Positions 20,398 to 34,600 of a stretch of DNA of 64,000 nt are shown here, piece after piece. Positions within the stretch are counted from its first letter, which is position 1. Each line of letters opens with the position of its first letter. Origin of the DNA: Acanthococcus lagerstroemiae (Eukaryota > Arthropoda > Insecta > Hemiptera > Eriococcidae); assembly GCA_031841125.1 (NCBI GenBank), contig CM063113.1, forward strand, positions 62,551,211 through 62,615,210, in the 5' to 3' direction. A program made the position numbers and the translations under genes. Under the pieces are notes generated by a model. That model saw nothing but the letters and a program-made list of their open reading frames with translations. It was not told where the DNA came from and did no database searches.

Positions 20398-21939
20398 GTA
20401 AGTTGAAAATAATTATTATTTAGGGCTGGTTTATATTGGAATTTTTCCTTTTTGCGGATAGTGCCGGATTTTCCTTTTTCTTTTGAGCGGGAAAATATTG
20501 ATATTGTTCTAAGTCGGAGCGGAAGTAAATTTTATTCGATGTCCTGTCATTGTTCGCTCACAAGCATTTGTATTAGGGTATTCTGTCAGCACTTGAGCGA
20601 TTATCTTGAAATTCTTGATTGTTCACCGAGGAATGTAAATTTACTTCATCGATATAACTCGGTTATTCTGTGGGATTGAGATCTACATTTATACTCGCGA
20701 GCTTAATTTGCTGCGGGTGCAGAAAATTCAGATGCTCGACCATAGTTCCGAAATCGATTATATCTCTACTAACTGTATCATGTGGATTATAGACGGCGAC
20801 TTCTCGTGATGCAAGATTTTATTACGACGTTGCTGTAGAATTGATCGTACTTCCTCGTTAAATGCTGACCCAAATAGGCGATACTTTTAATATGACGTTC
20901 AAATAGCAAGCACTTGACAGGATAACATCGACACATTTAACTGAAGGTTAGAGGGTAAATTTGCTAGCTTGTTAGTAATGAAATGTGTGTATTATACGCA
21001 CATCTGGTACACTTACACTCTCGTATTATCATTCTGGATGTACTTCCATCTTATTGGAAGAAGGAGCTAATTATAACGCTGCAGCCTTCGTGACTGCTGT
21101 GCCCGTTATGGAAACTGAAATGATTAGAAAGTGTTCTCCTTCACTGATCTAGAAGTTAACGACGAAATGGCTACAATTCATTCGTGGAATGAAATTGACA
21201 AGCTGGCGTAACATGTATATTCGAGTATACTCGATGATGCTTCATCCAGTATTCTGTTAGCTTGAATCGCCGTTTCACCCTTCAGGGTTGGCTTCGGTTC
21301 TATCCTGGGGTTATCTTAGACAGGTAATGATCGCGATGACGATCTAGGACCGTTGTAATGAACTAGTCGCATGTTGCACCGGGAACCCGGGTGGTGGATC
21401 ATGGAGTGTCTCGCAGAAGTGCAGACGCGCCCTTTCGTGGGTTCCTTTGGATTTTGGAAACATTACCGGGGTGAAAAATAAAAGATAGCGTGTCGAATTG
21501 GCGTTTGGGATGGCGACCGCTTGGTCGTTTTCACCTTTGACCTTACTTGTGCTGGCTACCGAAATCTGGAGGATGAAAATTCTTCGCAGTGTCTTTTAAG
21601 GTGTGTAAGTGCCGCCACGCCGCATTGGTATGTACTGTTGTTGAATTTCGAGGAAGCCATTCAGCACCAGAGTCATTGAACGTCTAGGTTATTCCGCTGC
21701 CCCGAGTTACGGAAGGTTTGGAGTAATCAGCCAAGTACTGACTAGGTTGGCTAGCTACTTCACTATCTGGCGGTCTCAATATACGGTACGTCTGTAGGTT
21801 TTCCTCCGTCGAATTGTAGTATAGCTCTCGCTTAGTTACATGTGGACTTTAGTGTACTAGAACCTATCATCTGTATAATTCCGTTTGCTTCGTTATTTCG
21901 AGTTCTATACTTACCGGTATCTGCGATCGTTATTTTCAG
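20398..21939 (+). other. probable 5' UTR intron
   Basis: 1.5 kb without repeats or recognisable coding sequence; the open frame 20452-20679 has no domain. It could hold regulatory elements, but none is identifiable. Confidence 0.35.
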
Positions 21940-21947
21940 GAACTATC

Positions 21948-22615
21948 ATGGCGGATCGTACGATCAATGCACGAAATAGTGTCAATCAGCACAATCTCAT
22001 CAACATAATTCCAAACACTGCTATATCTGGTAACATACACCTAGATGATATTTTGTAAAATGTACCTTCCGTTCGTTCCCGAATTCGTATATAGTTCGAC
22101 ATTGACATAACTCGTGGTTGTCTAATATCAGTTCTTTTTAGTTTTTAAAATCCGTATAATTTGTGTTACATACTCCGCTTGGCTTGTATCTGCAGAACTG
22201 GTCTCGGACGAGGTAAAATGTGTAAAACGCGAACGACTACTCAGATTGATTAACGAGCTTGATTATGATCTGAGTCAAATTGAAGATCGAGGAAAACGTC
22301 GTCTGTGTGAGAGTTATCGGTCCATTTTGCAACAACTGAAGGACTTCATTTCGACCAAGTAAACTTTTAAAAATCCTTATTTATTTATGTATTCATTATA
22401 AATGTGTAAATTCGTTTTGTTGAATTTTATTCGCATTGATATATTTGTAATAATATATACCTACATGTTTACCTAATACCTGTAGCTATTTTTGTTTGCT
22501 TCTTTTCTGTTTTTGAACTCGTTGATCGTTTTATTTGTTCATTTTCAGATCGTCCTACAATACGCTGAAGAAATGTGAAATAAAGTTGCGAGAACTTTCT
22601 GAAAAAATTGTTACG
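21948..22615 (+). CDS. zinc-finger gene, exons 1-3: conserved-looking N-terminal helix region
   Basis: The three exons encode residues 1-104. After MADRTINARN comes a charged, probably helical stretch (VKRERLLRLINELDYDLSQI, then LKKCEIKLRELSEKIV). Its non-repetitive composition contrasts with the disordered region that follows, so it may be a dimerisation or protein-binding domain. I recognise no named domain. Confidence 0.75.
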
Positions 22616-25600
22616 GTAAGTTACCGACGCCCTTTGCTAGAGGAGTCGACAAATCAGTGTAAACGTGGTGTACGTCTCATCAGATGTACGTTGCGTAGTA
22701 ATGATCGGTTGGCAGTTGTACATCTGATGTATTCATCATATTGATTATAATATACTCTTCTTGTACCTCGGTAATGACACAAACGACCGCTGATATCGAG
22801 TGATCGGTAATGTGTCGTACTCCGGTTGTATTCTTTACATCAGAAACATTTTTCATAGTACAAAAAAATATCTAAATTATGGGAAAACGTAAATGGGTAC
22901 GCATCATCAAATGTTGATATTTCATATTTTTTCCCGGTCAGAAGTCATTTTTCCTCCAGGAATCATTTATGCGCATCCGATAAATTTATTGGGACAACAG
23001 CAAACCTACAATTTTAATCGTCCTTGTAAAAGGGAAGAAGTTGGATGGATGATGGACAAGAGAACAGGTACACAATGATAAGACAAATGTCACGAAGTTG
23101 AATGCTGGAGTCATTAATGAGTTTCCGAATCGGTTCCCATTGCTCGAATATGGTGAGACGTACTAGCGATAACGGGAATTGATTCTCAATGAATTTGCTG
23201 CTGTCTTGAAATTGAATGTCGTGACGATAGAGCTCATAAAAAGTTGAATGTATCATTTTAATCCAAATTCATCAAATTTGCGCGAGTATTCGACGAATGG
23301 TAAAATTCTTAAGCGGGATTGAATTGAACTGACGAGAATAGTATTGCCTTTATATCGATTATAAAAATTTTATTGCGAGTCTTGAAGTAGCATGTGGAAA
23401 AATGGCATCGGAATAATGCATTTTCCCCCATTATCGGCGTTTCAAAATTCTTTGAGTCTATTTTATCTGAGACGAGTTTCAAGTCAATCGAATGAATATT
23501 GGGTAAGAAGTTGACGATCTATGAAATAATCGCCATTTACTCGTATGTTCAAACAAATATTTGAACGTGTTTTCTCAGAAAGCAAAAACTAATTTTTCGG
23601 AATAATGTCATGTTTTCACTCATCATCTCAAATGAGAGAATTCGTCAGTGTCTTCAACTTATTCCTATAATTCTTTGTGACGATATTCCTCGATCAGTTC
23701 GTCTGCAGCGTGGAATTGGAAAAAAATGTAAGACTGTATTTATGGAAACTTGACTGAGGACAGCCACGATGATGGACTCTTCACTACAATACCTTGACTT
23801 TCCACAATCGAGAAAATTTGCGCATTATTTTTAATGCCTGTAGGAGGTAAAACTGATTGATCTTTTAAAAAAAGTACGAAAATGCTTTACCTATCGTTTG
23901 TTGTTTGCGAGATATTCGAGCAGGCACAAAAAAATCGACGTTTGGTGATAAGTCACTCGAAGGTAAATTCGACACTTCCCCCCCATTGGTGGTACACATG
24001 CAAAGAACGTATTTTTGGGTATGTAGTATTGAACTCGATGTGGCAACACCGATCATTCCTTAAGGTAGTCCTTATTTTGCCGACTCGTATTTTTTTTTAT
24101 TTTTTTTTTTTGCTTGCCCCTTTTGTATTTTTCCACCCTCGAAAACTAATGTATGAAAAATCCGAGCTTGATCGGATAGTATTAACCCATACCTAATCGC
24201 CCTCTCCTTTTCTTTCAAAAAAAAAAACACGAGGTTTTGATATGTACTTTTATTTCTGTTTTTGTTGAAGCTAAAACTACTGACATAGTCTACTTGTATT
24301 GCCTATGTCATTTTTTAAGAATAAAATGTCGGACCATAGAAATTGTTGGTAGCGCTCCTCAGAGTAACCCCAAAAAAGGGGCCCAGAAAATAAGTAACCA
24401 ATTTTTTCGACGCAATACTCAATTTACAGGTTTTTAAGATCGCTGAATTCGAGTTTTATCTTGTTTTTAATCCATCCCCCAAGGTGACACTCGATAAGGG
24501 CTGGGCCATATTTTGAAATTATTTTTGGGCATGGTACTTGATTTGTAGTTTTCGAAGGTGCCGTAGATTCGATTTTGATATAGTTTAGGGATGTTACCCA
24601 TCAGCAATGACACTTGATGGGAGCTTGTGCCAATTTCTTTTTCTGACATATCTGATTTGCCCGGATACTATTCTGATGGTGATGAGTCGAATTCACTATC
24701 TTGGTGGTGTGAGGTCTAATCCACGAACAATGTCCAAATCAAATCCAATGACCGGGAAAATCTATAAATGAAGTACCTTATCCAAATATAACCAATATTT
24801 GGCCTAACCCTCGAGTGCTACTCCTTCAGAGGGTTGGACTTACAAAACAATGTCAGATACGAATTTCGCGATCTTAAAAACCTAGAATTCGAGTACTGTG
24901 TCGAAAAAATTGGTTACTAATATTATTAACCCCTTTCTGTGGGTTTTCTAGAGGCATTTGATCAGCAGTCATGGTCTAGTATTTTATTCTTGAAGTATGT
25001 CATCGACTGTGACAAAAGAATTTAAAATAAAAATTTCAAAATTCCCGTCTGTTTTTCCACAAGAAGGGGAAGGAGCGGTTAGACACGGGCTCATGTGATC
25101 CGATTGAATTCAAATTTCCTCGCATTCGTTTTAGGGAGTGGAATACCAATGGAGAGACAGGCAAGATACCATTATGTACCCATATAAAAGTCGGAAAAAT
25201 GCCGACTACTCTAATCTTTTCAGATATAACGTTGATTTTGCCCACGTGTCAACCTTTGCAGGATAAACCGTGTAATTGTCTTTGTCGTATTACAGAGTAA
25301 ATTGAGTGGTCGTAAAAAAAGACAGTTTATTACGAGTCCAGATTCTACCGAAGTGCATATCGATTTGACTTCGGATGAAGAAAAAAATGCTTCTACGCTC
25401 GGATTTTTTCGCTATTCGCCGAACCGTTCTGTCGAAAATCAACCTGATTCTACCGTGAGCGAAGATGTTCTTGATCGCCGGTGTAGGTTTGTAAACACAC
25501 TCACGCTGCCAGTTAGTACATTACGAAACACGTTGGTTTTGATTTTATCGACGAACCAACGTGGTATGGTGGGCGCGATTTCTTAGACTGACTGGGCAAG

Positions 25601-28600
25601 ACGAAGTGGAGGCTGGGTAGAAAACACTTAACGATTGAAGAAGCTCGCAATTCACGGTTTACAGATGACAGGGCAGGTGAATGCTATGGAGAAAAGAAAC
25701 CGGGACGGCAGTCTTGGTAAATTCTGGGTACAATTTATGCGTTAGATTTGCCTAACTCGATGTTGGAATTTGAAGTACGACGAAGGTAAAAAAAAAAAAA
25801 TGTTTGAAGGAGGGAGACGAAAAAGGAATTGGAAATAGATATTATACAATTATACGATTGAAGACTTTAGGAGAGCGATTCGCCCTGTCACAACCGATAA
25901 AAGTTTTCGCTATTGCGGCTACTTAAGATTACGAAATTACAAGTATTCGAACTCTCGAGTCTATTTTTATTTCACCGAAAAATAGGCCGTAGGAGTTCAA
26001 AATCTTGGATCTCGTTTTGGGAGGGTAAATTCTGGAAAATAATAAGAGCTTAATGCATCCAAGGTCGGAGTGTACTCGGAAATTTTCGAACGGGCGATCA
26101 ACCAACGAGTGTGTATAACAAGTGGAATATTTACTTACGAGCGCAAATTGAGCGAAAAGTTATCACAAACCACCCTCCCTCCGGTCACTGACGCGATGCT
26201 CGAAAGGGTAGTTCCTGTGGCCGGGGGTGCGGTGTCATAGGGGCCACTTTGGCATGCGTGCATCGCCATACGCCCCACCACATACCATCACAAACCACCC
26301 CTTTTCCGATACGCCTCTGTCGAGAATTGACTAGAAATTTTAGTTATTAAATTACGGTATTATGTAGCGCAAGTTGGATGCCTCTGGAGGGAGGAGGGGT
26401 AGAAATATCCGATCCTGTTCGTCCCGGGCCGACTTTCAAGCACGAACCATGAAATATGATTGACATTTCGCTCGCTATCCATTGCATCGTATCCACTTTC
26501 ACTTGCTCGACAGATCACTGGAAATTACGAGTATGACCGACTGTACAAAGTGAGTTTATGTATTTGCTTACCCTCTCACTCACTCTGAGTTTTGCATCAT
26601 ATGTTTCAGTCAAGATGCGACGGCTGATTCGTTTAATCGTAATCGTGTACTACCCTGCGACGCTGACAACGAAGTGTCTTCATCTGAAAATATAAATAAA
26701 CCTCGGCGTGTATTCAGCATACCTATGATTACTAATGTCACTAGCGACAAGACGTTGCACCGTCCTCTTATAGATGTCGACGAAATTCTGCGAAATGTTC
26801 AAAAAAAGACCGGCTTCACTGGGACCAAACAGCACGGCAAAAAGGTGGAAGAATCGAGTACGTCGACCGAGCCGAATGTTACCGCTGTCGACACTAGTAC
26901 CTCCAACACGGTTGAGCTTATCATGCAATTGGCCAAAAAAACCTCAGTGCGGAAAGTATCCGCCGCCGCCGCTGTAAAAACGTCCCAAGTTACAGAATTG
27001 AAAGAACGGCCATCGTTCAACGATCGCTCGAGTACGAGCCCTACCAGTCGGGATGCGAAAAAACGATTTTCCGAATGGATTTCAGTTCCTTCTCCAGCGT
27101 TAAATTTAGTCACTGATGAAATGGTCGATGTGTTTTCAAGACGTTCGGCAGCGGCGAGCACGGAAGTGGAAAGAGATGTTATCGACGCCATAGCGTGGGA
27201 AGAAAATGTAAAATCGGCAATTTTGGATGGTGGTAGTAGCGTCGTCGAAACCGACTACCAGCCCGAACACACGGCGTCTACCGATGAGGCGATTGTCGCC
27301 AGAAACGATTCGTCGAATTCTCGTCTTCGTCTATCTAATATGCTGGAGAAATTGATGTCGCCCAACGAAACTAAGGAAGACCTCGTCACCGAGGGCAGTT
27401 CGAATAAGAAGCCGGAAATCCAATCGTCGGCCATTAAAAAAGCATCGCCCGTGCCCGTGGCAGTGATATCGCCGCTGTCGGCAGCTGCGCCGGTCAAAAG
27501 TCGCGCGGAACATGCTTCCGTTTCGGTTCCTTCAGGCTCGGTCGAAGTGGGAAGGCGTAACTTGATTTCAAAACTAAGTCAGGACATCGGCGTTATCCAC
27601 AAGGTCGGCGATAGTCATAAAATATCGCCATCGTTGAAGCTACTCAAGAACGATTTGAAGAAGCCGACTACATCTTCCTCTTCTAGCGTGCCAACCGCGG
27701 TTGCGTCTTCGCCGACTCTTGGCGGCGTTCGAGACAAACTAGGAGATGAGTCGGCTCCGACACGAGATCCGCGACTAACGGCGTTCTCGTCGTCAGTAAG
27801 CAGAACATCCGCGAGTAAGCGAATTGACCCGAGACTCGAGAATCTCGCCGCTACCGCGTCATCGAGTCCTCGCATTTCTGACTCTAACACCAAGGTAGTC
27901 ACTACCGCTGCTAAATGTGCTAAAAGCTCGGCTGTTACGGCGCTACCGTCGCTGCTGGACTTAGCCATCGTTCCACCTGCTCTGAACGTGCTCGTTTCGC
28001 CTTCTTCCGTTCCGAGGAGTAAACAGAAAGACGGCGGCCGGCCGAATTCCTCGCAAATGTTCACGTCGTCGTCGAACCCTACTACATGTCTCGTTGATTC
28101 GAAAAACTGCTCGAACAGGTCCGTATCGTCGTCGACGAATTGTTCCGCCGATCCGTCGAAATATCGTGGTAGAGGGCGGCCGCCGTTGAGTGAGGGCCGC
28201 TTCCCCGACAAAAGTGCCCAAATTAAAGCGACCGGTTCGAGAAAACCCAGTAGTCAAATTGCAGCCAGCAGTCTGAATCGACGCCGTTCGTCGGACTGTT
28301 CCAGCAGCAGCGGCAGCGAAAAGAGAAATAATAACGCGAGCGACATGAAACGAGTAATGAAAGAAACGAGCGAATTCTTCAGCCCGTTGACCGGCATTTA
28401 CTCGGGAATGCCGGTAGCGCAGACGGGCGTCGGTTACGGTGTTCAGAAACTCAAATCTACTTTTAAAATACCTAAAATTAACAAAACGAGCGAGTGTGGT
28501 GATATTAAAAAGTCAAACGAGGCGTTGGCGCCGTCGGTTTCGTCATCACTGTCATCATCGTCGCCATCATATACGTTGGACAAAAAGGAGTTGACAGACG

Positions 28601-31600
28601 ACAACGCGGCTGAAGAGAAACCTAGTTGCGTGGTAGTTACGAATGTTCATAAGCAACAGTATCAGCAAAAGTTGGAAGACGAAAGGAAAGAGGTGACCAA
28701 GATTTCTGAACAAAAACCGTGTGATGCGAAAGAGATTGAGAATCCAACGACGGTAATCGATAGTAAAAAAAATGAAGAAACGCAGGCGATTCACGCCGAG
28801 GCTTTGGTTACTGTCGCTCACGAAGACATTAATCAACGGCAGGTTGAGAAGAAGACCAAAGTCGACCATACTGACAGTATTGATCAGCTGTCCAGAGTAA
28901 TTATCGCCGAGAATAATACTGATTGTGAGAAGAAGAAATATGAGCAGAAAAAACGTTACAACAAAGACAGAATTGGAGATGAAGAAAGCGCCGGCAGCGA
29001 TGCCGGAGCTAAGGAAGAGGCGAAGAATGAAACTGACCATTGTTCCGTGTGCGACGATGCAGATGTGACGGTGGCACACTCTGAGATTGCTTGCAGTCAA
29101 ATAAAGGTAAGCTTTATGCTCTACAGACATTGGCATTACTACACAGACAACATGGTACAACGTATATTACGAGCAATTAAACCGCTATTGCGTTTGTTTT
29201 TGTTTTTACAAATCGCGTATTCTGTTTACCACCTTAGTTAGTACATATAATTTTCCTTTTCTCTGTCTTATTAAACTTTCTCTCTCCTTATATCTGTTTT
29301 TGTAGATTGGCGAGTTGAGTGAGAATGAACGTGAGAACGTCGATAATGCAACTCGTGATCAAGTGACCTGCCAAATTGAAAGGGTGAGTAAATTTGTTTT
29401 CCGCTTATACTCTCAGCTCCTACTGAGGCGAGACACTAACGTATTCTACGTTATCTCCCCGCGATCGATCGCATTTAAACCAAGTTTTAGTCAGAAAAGA
29501 TTCCTTACCAGCTACCTAGTATTGATGTCGGATATTTTAATTTTATAGGAAATCGATTCTCCGGTGAAAAGACGGCTCGAAAATAGGAAGGCAAGGAGGA
29601 AGAAAAAGAAAAGAATGAGGAAAGATCCGCAACTCTTCAGTGCTGATGCCGAAGTTGCGGTGGAAAACACGAACAAAGAAGTCATCCCGCGACCTGCAGT
29701 AAATATAGACTGTGTCTCAGACGATAGTGCGAATAATGCGTATGATGGTAGCGACGTTAACGAAAAAATTATCAAACATGAACGGTCTTTTAAAGGAACT
29801 ATAGGTTGTGAGACTCGCTCTTCGAAGAACAGCGAATGTAACGTCGATTTCACGCCGGCTGTTCCATTAAAGAGTAACCGCCAAAGTGCGAACGATACAG
29901 CCACCATCGAGAACGTTTTACACGAGAATTCATGTGCAGTCGAGTCTTCGCTCGTATACAGTAGGGAGTTAGTTAACCATCCGGATAGCGTCGAAACAGA
30001 AACTGGGACGACTGCTAGCGAAAGTAAAACCAGTTCGAAGCGCGTGAAAGAACGACCGCGACGTACTCGCAGTGTACAAGGAAGATCGGCGAATGTTGAT
30101 GGTCTAACCTCAATGTACAAGTGGTTGACAGCGGCCGATGTTTGCGACGACGAGTGTTGTTGCGCGTACGATATTCTCAATATGTGCGACCAAGAAGAAT
30201 CGCAAAAATCGGCTACTGTGTCACTGCTGTCATCACCGTTGGCTGAGAATGTTATCGATGGTACGCTACCACTGTTGAAGGTCGCCGCTAAAGATAATCA
30301 CTGCAAGCTGCTCGAAGAGCCCAGTGTTATAAAAATGGTCGTAACCACCGACAACGACCAGCCGAACGAACTGCTTACCAGGAAGATTCCTTCAAAGAAA
30401 ACAAGTGGTGATGTCATCGAAAACGTATCACCCGACGTCGTCACCACACCCACTGTTAACAACATCGAAGATAACTCGGATAAAAAAGAAAAAAAAGAAG
30501 ACGACGTCTGTGGTGGTGGTGGTGGTGGTAATGATGGTGATGGTGATGAGGACGATGACGGCTTGAAACTTCTGGTTCGTCTAAAATCGATACCTAGTCT
30601 GAAAAATGCCCTCAAACATACGGATTCGAAACAGAAAGGTTGGTTTGCCAATCTTATTTTATCTTTAGATCCGGAGAATCTCGCAACTGTACAAGCGGCT
30701 CTAAAAAACGAGCAGTCGCCTACTAAAAGCAACATAAAAGCCGAAACAACCAAAGAGACCGATGTGTTGGAGCCAATGAAAGATTCTAGTCTAGTTGATG
30801 AAAAGCCGACTGTAGAAACGTCTTCCATTAGCACTCTGGCTCTGAAGGAAGAAGAGCATAAATTGAAAAAATTCGAAACTTCTTTAGTGTCAGGAGAGCT
30901 GGAGACCACAATATCTGTCGCCAGCGGTAGTGATGTCGCTGCCACTGCTTGCGATGATTCGAAAAAAGCGGCGCCGCTAAGTAAGAATCGTAAACGCCAT
31001 ACAAATGAACTAGATCGATTACACGCGGACATTAAGAAAATGAAGCGCACCAAAAACAATATATTTACCGCTATTGGCCCAAGATCGTGTAGGAAACAGC
31101 CACCAATGTACACAACCCGTTTTAGAGGTGATTTCACGGCTGCCATTACCACCACAACAACAACAACCACCACCACCGCTATCGTTGAGCCTAAAAGAAA
31201 ACCATCTGCGCCTTTCATCAAATCTTCGGATGAGTCAAGTAGCGTCGATACTGAAGAAGAAATCCTAACCGGCCGTCGTCATCATTCGCGCAAGAAAGAA
31301 GTCAAGAGGAACCAGAAGGTAGCTACGACGACGACGACTAATTCGACCGCGTCGGACAGTCATTCGGACAATAGTTCGTCTTGCGAGCAGTACTCATTGA
31401 AAAAGGAGTCGACGACAACGGTATTAGCCAAGAAAGCGAAGAACGGACGATATTATTACGAAGACGAAGACGTCGCTGACATGAAACGTGGTCGTCACAG
31501 TGAGCGTCGTCAGCAGCAGCAGCAGCAACAGCGTCGTCGCCGGCGAAAGCGTGGGCAACAACAACAGCAACAGCGACCACGATTACCCGTTAGGCGTTCA

Positions 31601-34600
31601 CGGCTCCGACAACAACCAGAGAGCGACGATGACAGCGATACGTCTATTATGGATGAATGTGATGATGACGGACCACGTCGACGAGGACGACAACGACGAG
31701 CTGATGAGAATACGACGCCTTCGCCGAGTAAGTCGATAGTCGGTAGCGGTAACGAGTCAAAAGCGATGTACAAGTCGTGTCCTAAGAGTGTGAAACTCCG
31801 ACGATATGGCGTAGCCGCGTTCGCCAGTCCGAAAGATTGCTTTCCTAGCTGCGCTATCGTGCTTACCAAATGTTCCATCAACGACACATTCAACGTCAAT
31901 CGTAGATCTCCGAACGACAACAAGGAGGATGACTCTGATTCGAGTTATCACGCCATCGAAACGCGAGTTCTACGAGCCAAGAAGATATCGACTGTGGCGG
32001 AAGTATCCGATACCGAAGCGGAAATGAAGCACGGCAATGTTGAAATGACGACCCACGTGACTTGCGCCCGTACCGTGCCGACCAACAACGAACACGTACC
32101 TCGTATCCGTCATTTGTCTTCCCCGTCACCGTCGCAGTCACTATCGCCGCCACCACCGCCGCTTTCTCCTCAAATGCCGACACCGCCAAAACTACTGCTA
32201 CCACCACCACATTGTAGAGTATTGGAATCGGAAGGCGAGCCCCGCCGAAACGAGGAGCAGAAAAAGAGCAAGAAAAAGAAAAAGAAACGAAAAGAAGGGA
32301 AAGTGAAGCCACTTAGACTGACGCGATTAAATGGCTGTGTTGTCGCCACCGCCACTTCAGATAACGCCGATGAATCCGTTGACTCGGCCGTTACTCGATG
32401 GAATTGCCTGGCGTCCGAAAGTGACGGCAAGAAAAAGTCAAAAAAGAATCGTAGGTCGAGATCGTCGTCTTTGGACAAATCGTGCCCGAATACCAATTCA
32501 GTTTTGCATGACGTATACGCGAGTGTCGACGATGATTGTGAAGACGGCGGCGAATTGCGTCTCACTCGCAGGATCGCCTCTCTACCCACCGACCGTAACT
32601 CTCTTGCCAGTGACGCGCCTATCTCCGGCATTGGTATCGCATCTATTATGGTTGTTCGGGACAAGTGCGAGTCTTCGAGTTCCTGGAAATTGTCGTACAG
32701 ATGCGTAACCAGCGGCTGCAACTATGACACGGACGACGTGAAAATGTTCGCCGAACATTTGAGTTTTCTTCATAAAGACGTCGTCTGGAATGGCATCTGT
32801 CCGAATTGTACCACGCATACGCAATCAACTCCAATTTCCGGTGTCGCCGCCGATCTCATCGACGCTTTATCACATCTTATGAATCAACACCTGGTGACGG
32901 CGACGTCGGCCGCGCAGTTAATGCTACCGCTGTCGCCTCCGCCATCACCATCCAAACAATCATCGTCCGTCGTTGCTAGTAAGTATAATATACGCCTTCG
33001 TGTGCTATTCGTACGCACACGACACTCGTTCTTAATTTGCCTAATCCCTTCCTCCCGTCCTTGCCCTCGCTCTTTCTCGAAGATTTCACTTTTTTCGCCG
33101 ATGGGAAGCATTTTTGAAAGTAAAAGTAACAAGCTTTGAACCAAACGCTCGGAGAGGGTCTTTGCGATTGTTTAGCTTATGCTTCAGTCAGAGTAGAATG
33201 TTATGTGAAGCACGTGACCGAGAGGAGAATACATCAAAAAACAGATCAATAAATATCACTCAGTAGCACCCTGTTGCTTGATGCAATGACGTCGCATCCG
33301 GTTTGATTTACCGCCCACTATCAATAGCGAGTGAGTCAGTTTTCTTCTTGAAGCTGTTTACTTGGTAAAAAATTCACACCCAACAGCACACAGTAAGTTA
33401 ATTCTACCGATCGGGCAATGATTTGCCAATAGGATGGAACACGTCACGTGCAATTGTCAAATAGACAAACATATACTTAAAATGAAAGGAGACCGTAACA
33501 TTCATTCGTATCCTAACTGGTATTACGATCCTTCATTCGTAAAATTCCATTAGAATGGAATGTACGCATCTTTAGAAATCTCCGATAATCCAGTATCTAT
33601 TGGGCTGAGGTGATTGAAAATCATCGTGTACAGGCTTTGAAACTAACCAGCTTTCATTTTAAACATCCTCCATGTCGAATTTAAGATAAGGAAATTAACG
33701 GTGAAAATTCCAAAGCCAAATAAATAGAAAATGAGTTCGGTATTACTCGAGTAATATTTTGTAACGAAAGCTCGTTGATCTTTTAAGCTGTGTATCAAAT
33801 TTTATTCATCCGCGTCCGATAGGTGATCAGTTGGAGAATTTCGAAGCCGCGTACATTTTAATGAAGCAATTGCGTGTCACTTTCCAACTAGTATTTGCTT
33901 TTCATCCGTTGGATGGAGACTTCTTACTCAGAAGTTCACGGGCAATTTCCGATGGCCTAGTCCAATTCGGAAGATTAGGGCCGGTATATTGAGAAGTTTT
34001 GACTGTTATATAGTAATAATGACGATGAGGCGAAGAAGAGAAAAAAAATTCGGCGACGAAGTAATGAAGATGAAATGTTGGTCCGATGCGATGGCATTTT
34101 CTCGTTAACTTTTCGAATCCTAATTACGATAATTGCCGTTGGCCATTATTGACGAAATAATCAAAATTGATGCGACGTGAAATCGGAAAACGGTGCGATG
34201 TTCCGGAACACGTAGCTACTAATTATTATTTTTAACGATTTAATTTGTTTCGCAGTCAAAGAAGAAGTGCCTGAAAAACATTTCGAAGTTGAAAATCGCT
34301 CGTTCATCGGGACGCCGATAGATAAGGCGACCGCAGATGCTAATATATGTGATTCAGATGGCAATGGTGTTGGCAGTAGCAGTGGCAATTGTGATGGCGA
34401 AGGAAATATGTCGCCTCCGAAGCTAACGCCAGCCATTCCCAGATTAAGGGTGCGTCGATTTAGCGGCGATATACTATCTGGTGACTGCGGTGGTAGAAGG
34501 CCTTCGATCGAACTGACGAGTATGTTTATTTACTCGTATTTATTTTCTCTCTTCCACGTACGCATGCTTGTAACTTGATCTTGTGCACGATACTTTCTGT

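Noticed and set aside
20452..20679. 75-codon frame near the zinc-finger gene's first exon
   Set aside because: It lies inside the inferred 5' UTR intron with no domain and no upstream splice partner.
27615..28211. Long minus-strand open frames opposite exon 5 of the zinc-finger gene
   Set aside because: They mirror the Ser/Thr-rich sense exon; no domain, no splice context.
30298..32721. Minus-strand open frames opposite exon 7, some rich in Cys or Ser
   Set aside because: The Cys and Ser runs are only the complement of the CAG/CGT-rich polyQ and Arg tracts of the sense exon.
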